Source of the DNA: Clostridia bacterium
Lineage (GTDB): Bacteria > Bacillota > Clostridia > Oscillospirales > Acutalibacteraceae
Assembly (NCBI GenBank): GCA_024404065.1
Contig: JAKSQR010000063.1
Location: 1-8,177, forward strand
DNA: 8,177 nt
Direction: 5' to 3'
Shown: piece by piece, positions 1-7,600 of the stretch
How positions within the stretch are numbered: the first letter of the stretch is position 1
How the letters are laid out: each line of letters starts with the position of its first letter
Position numbers and translations under genes: made by a program
The notes under the pieces: model-generated
The model's input: the letters and a program-made list of their open reading frames with translations, nothing else
Database searches by the model: none
What the model was told of the DNA's origin: nothing

Positions 1-20
1 GATTTAATCGGTTAATAAGC

Positions 21-47
21 AAAAAGGCGTGACATAAGCCACGCCTT
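21..47 (-). terminator. Intrinsic terminator of the three-gene operon
   Basis: Read on the minus strand, a perfect 8-bp stem (AAGGCGTG with CACGCCTT; plus-strand arms 24-31 and 40-47) encloses an 8-base loop and runs directly into a U tract (plus-strand A run 21-25). It begins eight bases after the TAA stop of the 645-residue membrane protein gene, exactly where an operon terminator is expected. On the plus strand the stem is followed by the T-rich stretch TTAATTATTTT, so it might also work weakly in the other direction for a convergent gene beyond the left edge. Confidence 0.9.
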
Positions 48-54
48 AATTATT

Positions 55-1992
55 TTACCTTGTTGTCATCTGTGAAATGCCTTTAATGTTGTTTATTGCC
101 CAGTCCTCAACATCCTGTACAAGTACAGAGTCGCAGTATTCACAGCGTGTTGCATTGTTAATGCTTATAGGTGCGCCACAGTGTGGGCATACGCCGTCAG
201 TTATTGCAGAGCCTGTCTTTGCACCTGATTTACGCACAAAGCTGAATTCATATTCCATGTGCTTCTTATCAGTTTTGTTGCCCCTTACAACTGCACCTGT
301 GCTGTCATCAAGTATGTAGTCATTAAGGGTTGCGCTTATGTTTACAATAATCTGGTCAAGTGCGCCTGTCTGAGTGAAGCCTACGGGCTCAACCTTGGAA
401 ACGGAAAGCACTCTTACAACATTGGTCTGACCATTCATTCTGTAATTCTGAAGCTGAAGGTCATTCTTCTCATAGAAAGCATCGGTAAGATACTGCCTTA
501 CGCTCTCAAGATTCTTGGCAGTCCATGCGGACTGAAGCTTAGTATAAACATCTGCGCAGAAGGTCTTGAATTCTTCTATATCAAAGTTTTCGTCAAGCTT
601 CTGGTATTCGCCCATACCCTTCAGGGTCTTGATGTCGGTGCGTGCTGCGCCCTGAGGTCTTGGTCCCTGAGGCTTATAATTATTGCCCTTGAATTTATTC
701 TTGTTGCGTTTTCTTCTTACTACTGCAACACCAATATCAAAGCCACCAATAATCATAAGCAGCAAGCCAACGAATGTATCATTCTGGTCCTTATAAATGC
801 TGCTTGATGAAATACCCTTTGTAGCTGCAAGTGCCCCTGCAACGGTGTAGTAATAAAAGATATCATCATAAATATCGGTTGAGAAGCCTATACCATCGTG
901 GGTTGTGTAGCTGTAATTGCTTGAGCTTGAGCTTGAGCCTGATGAGCCACCATAGCTTCCGCCACTGTCATAGCCGCCGCTGTCATAGCCGCCGCCAAAA
1001 TCATAGCTGCCTCCACCAAAGTCGGAGCCGCCGCCATAGTCACCAAAATCTGCCTTAGCCATCTGCAATGGAGCAGCTGTAATTACAAGGGCAAGAATAA
1101 TTGCCAATGCTGCAGCGTAGACTTTACCTGCCTTTTTATTTTTCTTAATAATAGAAACGCAGGCGATAATTGTAAGCACAACCGCAATGAATAAAAAGCT
1201 GATGGCAAGGGAATCTGTTTCGTCAGTTATTTCCCCCAGCATTTCGCTTACGGTTATAGCACCTTCACCAATGTAAGAGCCGCTTGTATTTACAATAGTA
1301 TTTCCCTGCTGCATACCTGCAACGGAAATCTCTTTAACGCAGTCAAAGGGAATATAATAATAGGTAACTCTAAAATCGCCTAACCTATGGATTTCCGGGT
1401 CGCCTGAGTAGTATTTACCATCTGTGTAAAGCTTAAGGTTATATTTATTGTCAACATCCTTAAGGTTTGTAACAGGTATTCTTTCGCCTTCCTCAAAGGG
1501 TCGGTTATGTGAATCTACCTCATAAATAAAATCATCTGAAAGCTTCAGCTTACCTTCGCCTAAGCTTACGCTGCCTAAAAATACACTATCCTTAAGGTCC
1601 TCAGGGAAAAGGGGATTTTCATAGGTGAGTGTACCCTTGTATTTAATGTTTTTCTCCTGTGTTGTGCGGAAGCCTATAAAGGATTCGTCCAGGCTTGAGT
1701 CTATGTAATACTGGTACATTTCCACATCCCTTACAAGCACCCAGCCATCTGCGGTAATGCCTGTAAGTGGGTCAACAGGGGCTTCATCAAGCTGTGGTAT
1801 GCCTGAGGTAAAAATGGTTTTGCCCTCATTCTCAGCATATATTATGCCATCTTCAACCTCAGTATAATCAACTCTTCTTGTAAGTACACCGGTAATAGCA
1901 TTGGAAATACCTGCTACAGCAAAAAATAAGATAAATGAAAAAAGGACAACTCTGCCTGTGCTTAAACTTTTAAGTTTTTTTAATATACTCAT
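55..1992 (-). CDS. TMEM43-like / Tim44-like fusion membrane protein with C-terminal zinc ribbon
   Basis: A 645-residue, four-helix membrane protein. Seen: helix 1 at about 13-36. A large extracytoplasmic region at 37-260 carries RDVEMYQYY (88-96) and GDFRVTYYYIP (205-215), which match conserved stretches of the TMEM43 (LUMA) family as I know them. Helix 2 is at about 261-282, followed by a basic loop KKNKKAGK (283-290). Helix 3 (291-310) ends in a signal-peptide-like MAKA-D. A Gly/Ser/Tyr/Asp-rich linker spans 316-360. Helix 4 (about 405-425) is followed by RRKRNKNK. A Tim44-like (NTF2-fold) domain lies at about 465-590. A zinc ribbon has CPHC (602-605) and CEYC (617-620). The positive-inside rule puts the Tim44-like domain and ribbon in the cytoplasm. 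The start ATG has AAAGGA 8 bases upstream, and the gene follows the 293-residue gene by 15 bases. From residue about 286 onward it resembles stand-alone Tim44-like precursors, so I infer a gene fusion. The cellular role is unknown. Existence is certain; the family assignment is by eye. Confidence 0.85.
   Translation of the reverse strand: MSILKKLKSLSTGRVVLFSFILFFAVAGISNAITGVLTRRVDYTEVEDGIIYAENEGKTIFTSGIPQLDEAPVDPLTGITADGWVLVRDVEMYQYYIDSSLDESFIGFRTTQEKNIKYKGTLTYENPLFPEDLKDSVFLGSVSLGEGKLKLSDDFIYEVDSHNRPFEEGERIPVTNLKDVDNKYNLKLYTDGKYYSGDPEIHRLGDFRVTYYYIPFDCVKEISVAGMQQGNTIVNTSGSYIGEGAITVSEMLGEITDETDSLAISFLFIAVVLTIIACVSIIKKNKKAGKVYAAALAIILALVITAAPLQMAKADFGDYGGGSDFGGGSYDFGGGYDSGGYDSGGSYGGSSGSSSSSSNYSYTTHDGIGFSTDIYDDIFYYYTVAGALAATKGISSSSIYKDQNDTFVGLLLMIIGGFDIGVAVVRRKRNKNKFKGNNYKPQGPRPQGAARTDIKTLKGMGEYQKLDENFDIEEFKTFCADVYTKLQSAWTAKNLESVRQYLTDAFYEKNDLQLQNYRMNGQTNVVRVLSVSKVEPVGFTQTGALDQIIVNISATLNDYILDDSTGAVVRGNKTDKKHMEYEFSFVRKSGAKTGSAITDGVCPHCGAPISINNATRCEYCDSVLVQDVEDWAINNIKGISQMTTR
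919..1047 (-). repeat. In-frame low-complexity repeat coding for the Gly/Ser/Tyr/Asp-rich linker
   Basis: This part of the 645-residue gene codes residues 316-358. It contains a 15-base unit repeated in tandem (plus-strand TGTCATAGCCGCCGC at 966-980, repeated from 981, encoding GGYDS twice) and a hexamer GCTTGA repeated three times at 919-936 (Ser-Ser pairs). All units are multiples of three, so slippage would change linker length without breaking the frame. Such glycine-rich linkers are typical just after the signal-like helix of Tim44-like and TPM-type membrane proteins in Firmicutes (family knowledge). Confidence 0.75.
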
Positions 1993-2007
1993 ACACTCAG
2001 TCCTTTC

Positions 2008-2889
2008 TTATATTCCTACATAAAACTCTGCAAGGGATTCAGTAAGGGCACGGTAAACTGCAGCTTCAAGGTATTCGCTGTAGGTTTCCTTCTCTGCAAG
2101 GTTAAGAGTAGTGCCGTCTGAATTGCTTACGGATGCAAAGCTTCTGTGGTTAGTACCGCCTATTATGATTGTATCCGTCTCCTTAAAGCCCTTTGCCTCA
2201 AGTGAGCTCATTACCTCGCTGATATCGGTAATTTCGCCCTGTGCCTCTTTCAGCATATAGGTTAAAAGGTAAATATCGCCTGATGGTATTCTGTCAGAGT
2301 AATTCAGAATTTTATCTGAAAGATAGGTCCAGTTATTGATTTTTGCCCTCTCATCTGAGATGGTGAAGGGCTGATTTTTGCCTGCCTCATCCTTTGTGTA
2401 GATGTTATTTATCTCAAGGAAAATATCCATAAGTGACAGCACATCACCGCTTAAGACCTGATACTCATCATACATACTGCAGATAGTCCACAGACTGTCA
2501 GATAATTTTAATGCAGAGTCCCTGACATCCTCAGGCAAAAGCTCGGAGCTATTTTTAATCTCTGTTGCGGTTTCATTCCACTGCCTCAGGGTTTCTATAT
2601 CAAAATCTGCAAGCAATGTGGCATAGTGGCTGTTTATGGTTATGCGTAAATCCACATAGTCTGAAAGCACCTCTGCCTTTTCACCACCTGATTTTTTAAG
2701 GTAGGATTGGCTCTGCTTAAACTCATTTGATACTGCCTTTGAGGTAGCCAGACGGTAGTAAAGGGGATTTTTTATTACAAGAAAAGCTACAAGCACTATA
2801 ATGGCAAATACTATTGCTGCAAGGCCTGCAATAAGCCCTGTGGGTTTTTTCTTTTTATCGGCAAACTGATTGCCATTAGCGTAATCCAT
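2008..2889 (-). CDS. Single-pass membrane protein, extracytoplasmic domain unrecognised
   Basis: A 293-residue protein that I do not recognise. Seen: a short hydrophilic N-terminus with KKKK at 12-15, then one strongly hydrophobic helix at about 18-39, then about 250 mostly helix-forming residues rich in Leu, Glu, Ser and Asp. The basic side precedes the helix and no AxA-type cleavage site follows it, so it is most likely an N-in anchor with the bulk of the chain outside the membrane. Residues 233-262 look different, with a beta-like stretch TIIIGGTNHRSF and a Ser/Asn/Asp/Gly-rich segment before a final helix. The start ATG is preceded by AAAGGAG (2897-2903), which touches the TGA stop of the upstream serine hydrolase gene, so the two are probably translationally coupled. 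The 645-residue fusion gene follows 15 bases downstream. This arrangement suggests it partners with that protein (inference). It resembles LemA proteins only in topology. Confidence 0.85.
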   Translation of the reverse strand: MDYANGNQFADKKKKPTGLIAGLAAIVFAIIVLVAFLVIKNPLYYRLATSKAVSNEFKQSQSYLKKSGGEKAEVLSDYVDLRITINSHYATLLADFDIETLRQWNETATEIKNSSELLPEDVRDSALKLSDSLWTICSMYDEYQVLSGDVLSLMDIFLEINNIYTKDEAGKNQPFTISDERAKINNWTYLSDKILNYSDRIPSGDIYLLTYMLKEAQGEITDISEVMSSLEAKGFKETDTIIIGGTNHRSFASVSNSDGTTLNLAEKETYSEYLEAAVYRALTESLAEFYVGI

Positions 2890-2902
2890 AGCTTTTCTCC
2901 TT

Positions 2903-4486
2903 TCAGTTTATTTTGCCCTTGATAGGTGAGCTTAAAATATAGGGGAAGTTATTTATAAGGCTGCTCAAGGGTCCTGTTACACCTTCTGACTCAAGGTGCT
3001 CCTCAGCAATTTTGCCAAGGGTATCTATAATTGCGTCTGTGGCAGATACATTCTCTGAAGTCATAACCACAGTTTTGTTGTTAAATTCAAGGTAAAGGCG
3101 TTTTTCGTTTATTGATTCAAGAGGTCTTACCTGAATTTCAAGTGTTTTTTCGTCCTTCCACGCTGCAGCACAGATTATTTTATAATCCATACCGGAGATA
3201 GTCATATCATCATATTTCATAGTGCCGTCCATAGAGCACTTAATCATATTATGGTCGGTGCCCTCATCCCAGCTGAAGGTACAGCCCTGCTTTGTAAAAT
3301 CAAGAACGATATTATTTATATTGTCGCCCTTTTCGGTTATAAGGTAAATGCTTGTAAGTGGCAGCATGGAGTAGGGCACACCAAGTGCATTGAGCAAAAT
3401 GTTGCTTCTGAACTGAAGCACCTTGCCCTTGACGGCTTTTTCCATCTCCTCATTACGCTCGCTGCATATAATGGGCACACTTTTAAGTGAGGGAAGGTTA
3501 TTTGCTTCTGCTCCCACATCCTTGCAATCTATAAGCATACGGTGAAGGTGCCTGAAAATGCAGTCCCTTGTTTTTTCTACTGCAAGATGGCTGCAGGTGC
3601 AGATGAATGCAACGTCGTAGTCACCTGCCATTACAGCATACTGTGAGAAGGAGGCGTCAGCCATAAAGGAGTGCCTCAGGTTGCCTGCCCTTACCATAAA
3701 GCCGAAGTCGGTGCAGGTGTTTTTATTGTTAAATGGTATATCCCTTGCCTGTATGGTGGTCATCTCGGTAACATACTCAGCGGGTATAACCTGCTTGTTT
3801 TTATATACGCCCTTATTCATAAGGCACAGGGAAATTCTTGCAAGCTCCTCAGGGGTAAGATATAAGCCCCAGTAACCACCCTCAATGCCTGTGCTGTCTT
3901 TTTCCCAGATGGGGGCAGAGTCAAACTCAAGTGGCTCATAAAGCCTTGGGGTAAGATACTCTGTAAGGGTTTCGCCTGTAATCTGCTTTAATATATCGCA
4001 AAGCACACAGATGTTTTCTGCGTTGTAGTCGGGAGTTTTGCCGGGCTCACCAATCCATTTGGATGAAAAGAAATTTTTAAGCCTTACCTCTGCATTTCTC
4101 AGGCTGATGGGTGCCGCTTTTTTGCCTGAGGTCATAGTAAGCAGATGGCGTATTCTCATTCTTTCAAGGTATTTATCCCTTTTTGGTGGTCTGAATTCAG
4201 GAAAAAAGTCTATTACCTTTGAGTCAAGTGAGAGGAGGTTTTCTTCAATGGCAAAGCCGATGGCAATGGCTACAAGCACCTTGCCCATGCTGAATACACA
4301 CTGCCTTACATCCCTGCCGTAGGGTGCCATGTGGGTTTCCCATGCTACCTTACCATAGCGGAGAATCATAAGTGAGTGGACCTCAATTTTATTAAACTCA
4401 AAGTCATTAAGCAGTGCCTGAAATTCACGGGAATTTATGCCGACCTGCTCAGGAAAATCTGCATTTGGTATGTTTTTGCCTGCCAT
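2903..4486 (-). CDS. Serine hydrolase, class C beta-lactamase/esterase superfamily (COG1680 type)
   Basis: A 527-residue predicted serine hydrolase. Seen: catalytic SxxK as S66-M-G-K69 inside an FSMGK context; RHLLTMTSG (113-121); YNAEN (154-158), with Tyr154 in the place of the catalytic-base tyrosine; GGYWGLYLTPEELA (203-216); and FMADASFSQY (274-283) at the usual third-motif site, where the familiar H/KxG is not evident. Residues about 335-527 form a separate C-terminal domain, probably beta-rich. The family (Pfam beta-lactamase PF00144) includes class C beta-lactamases, D-Ala peptidases, family VIII esterases and NylB-like amidases, so the substrate cannot be named. No signal peptide or membrane helix is seen, so it is probably cytoplasmic. 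An in-frame ATG exists at 4567, but it lies upstream of the predicted -10 box. The ATG at 4486 has AAAGGAGGT 10-11 bases before it, so I chose that. It is the first gene of a three-gene operon. A true antibiotic-degrading beta-lactamase is unlikely. Confidence 0.9.
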   Translation of the reverse strand: MAGKNIPNADFPEQVGINSREFQALLNDFEFNKIEVHSLMILRYGKVAWETHMAPYGRDVRQCVFSMGKVLVAIAIGFAIEENLLSLDSKVIDFFPEFRPPKRDKYLERMRIRHLLTMTSGKKAAPISLRNAEVRLKNFFSSKWIGEPGKTPDYNAENICVLCDILKQITGETLTEYLTPRLYEPLEFDSAPIWEKDSTGIEGGYWGLYLTPEELARISLCLMNKGVYKNKQVIPAEYVTEMTTIQARDIPFNNKNTCTDFGFMVRAGNLRHSFMADASFSQYAVMAGDYDVAFICTCSHLAVEKTRDCIFRHLHRMLIDCKDVGAEANNLPSLKSVPIICSERNEEMEKAVKGKVLQFRSNILLNALGVPYSMLPLTSIYLITEKGDNINNIVLDFTKQGCTFSWDEGTDHNMIKCSMDGTMKYDDMTISGMDYKIICAAAWKDEKTLEIQVRPLESINEKRLYLEFNNKTVVMTSENVSATDAIIDTLGKIAEEHLESEGVTGPLSSLINNFPYILSSPIKGKIN

Positions 4487-4496
4487 AATTTCAAGC

Positions 4497-4505
4497 ACCT
4501 CCTTT
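4497..4505 (-). promoter_or_regulatory. Ribosome binding site that decides the hydrolase start
   Basis: The minus strand reads AAAGGAGGT, an almost full match to the anti-Shine-Dalgarno sequence, about 10-11 bases before the ATG at 4486. The spacing is slightly long but acceptable for a core this strong. It supports a start at 4486 rather than at the upstream in-frame ATG (4567). An in-frame GTG at 4496-4498 overlaps this site and so cannot use it. Confidence 0.85.
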
Positions 4506-4533
4506 AAGTGTATTATTATCCATTTTACATACT

Positions 4534-4544
4534 TATACAGTATA
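4534..4544. promoter_or_regulatory. Candidate operator: 11-bp perfect palindrome over the transcription start
   Basis: TATAC-A-GTATA is perfectly symmetric around 4539 and begins three bases downstream of the predicted -10 box. It therefore covers roughly -4 to +7 relative to the expected start near 4540. A repressor bound there would block initiation. The local sequence is AT-rich, so a chance palindrome is possible, and no regulator gene is present in the window. Its role is inference. Confidence 0.3.
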
Positions 4545-4546
4545 TT

Positions 4547-4575
4547 ATTATAGCAATAAATAAGCAAAAATACAA
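4547..4575 (-). promoter_or_regulatory. Predicted sigma-A promoter with extended -10 for the hydrolase operon
   Basis: The minus strand carries TGCTATAAT (4547-4555), a consensus -10 hexamer with the extended TG motif. Seventeen bases upstream of the hexamer is TTGTAT (4570-4575), a half match to the -35 consensus TTGACA, repeated once just upstream at 4576-4581. Transcription would start near 4540, giving a leader of about 54 bases. The promoter sits between the mfd terminator and the hydrolase ribosome binding site, which makes the three downstream genes an independent unit. Confidence 0.7.
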
Positions 4576-4640
4576 ATACAAGTTATAGTTATAAAAGCAC
4601 ACTGCGGCACTACATATTTGAAAATGCACATTTTATAAAA

Positions 4641-4675
4641 ATAAAATCTCCCCAATCTCTGATGAGAAAGGGGAG
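4641..4675 (-). terminator. Intrinsic terminator of mfd
   Basis: On the minus strand CTCCCC and GGGGAG (plus-strand arms 4670-4675 and 4648-4653) pair. After a 2x2 internal mismatch, TCTC pairs with GAGA (4664-4667 with 4656-4659) around a 4-base loop. The hairpin is followed by ATTTTATTTTT, a good U-rich tail. It starts about 17 bases after the TGA stop of mfd. The plus strand lacks a T tract after the stem, so the element is one-directional. Confidence 0.9.
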
Positions 4676-4692
4676 TGGGTAAATTCATAAAA

Positions 4693-7600
4693 TCAGGCGG
4701 GCTTTTCCATTATTTCAAGCACCTTTTCAATTACGGAAAGCTTGCTGTCACCCTTTGCAAGCCTTACAGAAAGGTAGGGCTTGCCGTTGCCTGCACTAAC
4801 TGTAAATCTGCCGCTGAAGGCGGGGGCAATTTTATAGACCTTATCCATATCTATATCGTTTACCTTAAATACAATTCTTTCGCCCTCAAGACCGATTTCA
4901 TATATATCCTGCTGTGCTGCTCTGTTTCTTATGGTAGAAATCTTGATAAGACCCATTACACTTTCAGGCGGCTCACCGAAGCGGTCAATAAGCTCGTCGG
5001 TAACGTCAAGGGCATCCTCACGGCATTTTATATCCGCAATACGGCGGTAAATCTGAAGCCTCTGAGGTACGGATGAAATATACTCGGCAGGTATGTGGGC
5101 ATCAATGGGCAAATCAATAAGGCATTCTTTTTCGGGCTGCTGAGGTGCCTCACCCCTCTGCTCACTTATAGCCTGCTCAAGCAGTTTAATATACATATCA
5201 TAGCCTACGGATTCCATCTGACCGTGCTGGCTGGAGCCTAATACGTTGCCTGCGCCTCTCAGCTCAAGGTCACGCATAGCAATGTGGAAGCCTGAACCGA
5301 ATTCAGTAAATTCCCTGATGGCGTCAAGTCGCTTCTCAGCAATCTCTGTAAGCTGTTTGCCTCTTGTAAAGGTGAAATATGCACTTGCTCTACGGGATGA
5401 ACGACCTACACGACCTCTTATCTGATGCAGCTGAGCAAGACCCATTCTGTCTGCATTCTCTATGATAAGTGTGTTTACATTAGGTACATCTACGCCTGTT
5501 TCAATAATTGTGGTGCATACAAGTATGTCAATTTCACCCTCAAGGAGCCTGCGCCATACCTCGCTTAATTCTTCCTCACTCATTTTGCCGTGACCTATGG
5601 CAATGTTTGCATCGGGGAGGAATTTTTTAATTTCTGCGGCCTTTCGCTCAATGGTTTCAACCTTGTTGTAAAGATAGTAAACCTGACCGCCTCTGCGAAG
5701 CTCCTGCTCCATAGCCTGAGCTAATATATCCATCTCCTGCTCAATTACATAGGTCTGTACAGGGTGTCTGTCAAGGGGAGCCTCCTCAATTACGCTCATA
5801 TCCCTTATGCCGCTCATAGCCATATTAAGGGTGCGGGGGATAGGTGTAGCGGTGAGGGTAAGCACATCAACCTCGGGGAAAAGAGTTTTTAATTTTTCCT
5901 TCTGTGCAACACCGAAGCGCTGTTCTTCGTCTATAACAATAAGTCCTAAATCCCTGAAGGCTACATCCTTTGAGATAAGCCTGTGAGTGCCTACAACTAT
6001 ATCAACAGAGCCTCTCTTAACGCCCATAAGAGTTTTGTCAATCTCTTTCTTTGTGCAGAATCTTGAAAGCATACCTGTTTCAATGGGGAAGCCCTCAAAA
6101 CGCTTTAAGATGGTCTGATAATGCTGAAGGGCAAGTATGGTGGTAGGCACAAGTATTGCAACCTGCTTACCATCTGCAACGCACTTGAATACTGCACGCA
6201 GTGCAACCTCAGTTTTGCCGAAGCCTACATCACCACAAAGGAGTCTGTCCATTGGATATGGCTTTTCCATATCCCTTTTTATTTCTTTTATACAGCGAAG
6301 CTGGTCGTCAGTTTCCACATACTCAAAACGGCGTTCAAAATCGTTTTGCATATCTATATCCGGGCTGAAGGCGTGGCCCTCAATTTTAAGCCTTTTACTG
6401 TAAAGCTCAATAAGCTCCTTAGCCATATCCTGAACGGAGGATTTAACTCTTGAGCGGGTCTTCTGCCAATCCTTACCACCAAGCTTATTAAGCTTAATCG
6501 TTTTGCTTTCGCTGTTGCCACCAATGTATTTTGAAACCTGGTCAAGCTGAGTTACAGGTACATATAAAACATCGCCCTTATCGTAGCGGATTTTAATATA
6601 ATCCTTTACTACGCCCTGAGTTTCAAGGCTGTTAATGCCCTCAAAAATACCTATACCATGGGCGGCATGTACTACATACTCACCCTTGTGCAGCTCAGTA
6701 AGATTATTAAATGCGTGCTTACTTGATTTGCGCACCTTTTTTGCCTTTATGGCAGTCTGGGCACGGTAGGTAAAAATAGTGAATGCGGCGCTTGGATATT
6801 CCATACCGAAGGAGATACCGCCGGGTAAAATTGTTACCTTATCCTGTGGAAATTTTTCGGGCCATTCCTCATAGTAAATACTGTCTATGCCCTCAGTTTT
6901 TAGGTCCTCACTAAGCAGCTGAGCGGCCTTTTCTGTGCCTGCAAGCACAACTGAGGTGTAGTTGGGTCTGTGCATTCTGCCCTCTAAATCCTCTACAAGG
7001 GCACTTATTGAGCCACTCCATGGGGTAAGCTGCTTTGCGGAGAAGGTAATAAGCTCCTTTACACCTGTATCAAAGCTGCCACGGGGCAGGTTATCAAGGT
7101 AAACTACGCCCATGTCGGTGTAAATTTTATGAAGCTCGTTATACTCAAGGTTATATCTTTCAAGGCCTCTGCAAAGGGTACCATCCATAAACAGCGCCTT
7201 AACAGTTTCGTGCTGAAGCTGTACTGCGGAGTTGAATTTATCCTGCACGGCAAAGCTCTCACATACAAAAAGCATTGCGTCCTTGCCATAGTCAAAAATA
7301 CCACCTGCGTCAGGGTAAATAAGGGGCATATATTTATCGGCACAGTTAATTCTTATACCGCCTTGCATATTGTCAATTTCGGCTCTGAGCATTTTTAAGC
7401 CGTTGCCTCTTATACGCTTTTCAGCAATGTGCTTTTCAATTATGGCAATAAGATTTTCTTCAGTTATAAGTATCTCTTTTGCAGGGGTGATTCTTACATT
7501 ATCAAGAAGCTCTGTTCTTCTCTGGCTGTCTAAATCAAAAGAGAAAAGGGAGTCCACCGTGTCGCCCCAGAATTCAATACGGCAGGGCTCTTTTGCGTCG

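Noticed and set aside
259..807. 182-residue open frame on the plus strand
   Set aside because: It is antisense to the well-supported fusion protein gene, has a cysteine-rich composition typical of shadow frames, no convincing ribosome binding site, and resembles no family I know.
919..936. Phase-variable switch through the GCTTGA hexamer repeat
   Set aside because: The unit is a multiple of three and only three copies are exact, so slippage cannot cause frame switching.
2903..4486. Calling the hydrolase an AmpC-type resistance beta-lactamase
   Set aside because: No signal peptide, atypical second and third motifs, a large C-terminal extension, and no resistance context; only the superfamily assignment is justified.
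4487..4567. 27-residue N-terminal extension of the serine hydrolase from an upstream ATG
   Set aside because: The ATG precedes the predicted -10 box and lacks a good ribosome binding site, and the extension does not resemble the family.
4631..4640. Palindrome TTTTATAAAA as a second operator
   Set aside because: It is simple AT sequence at the end of the mfd terminator U tract and is far from the predicted promoter.
4675..5076. 133-residue plus-strand open frame beginning in the mfd terminator
   Set aside because: It is antisense to the conserved C-terminal domain of Mfd and starts inside the hairpin stem; no independent support.
6121..6453. Overlapping plus-strand frames inside mfd (also near 7129-7398 and 7370-7642)
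   Set aside because: They lie opposite highly conserved Mfd coding sequence and have no recognisable domain.
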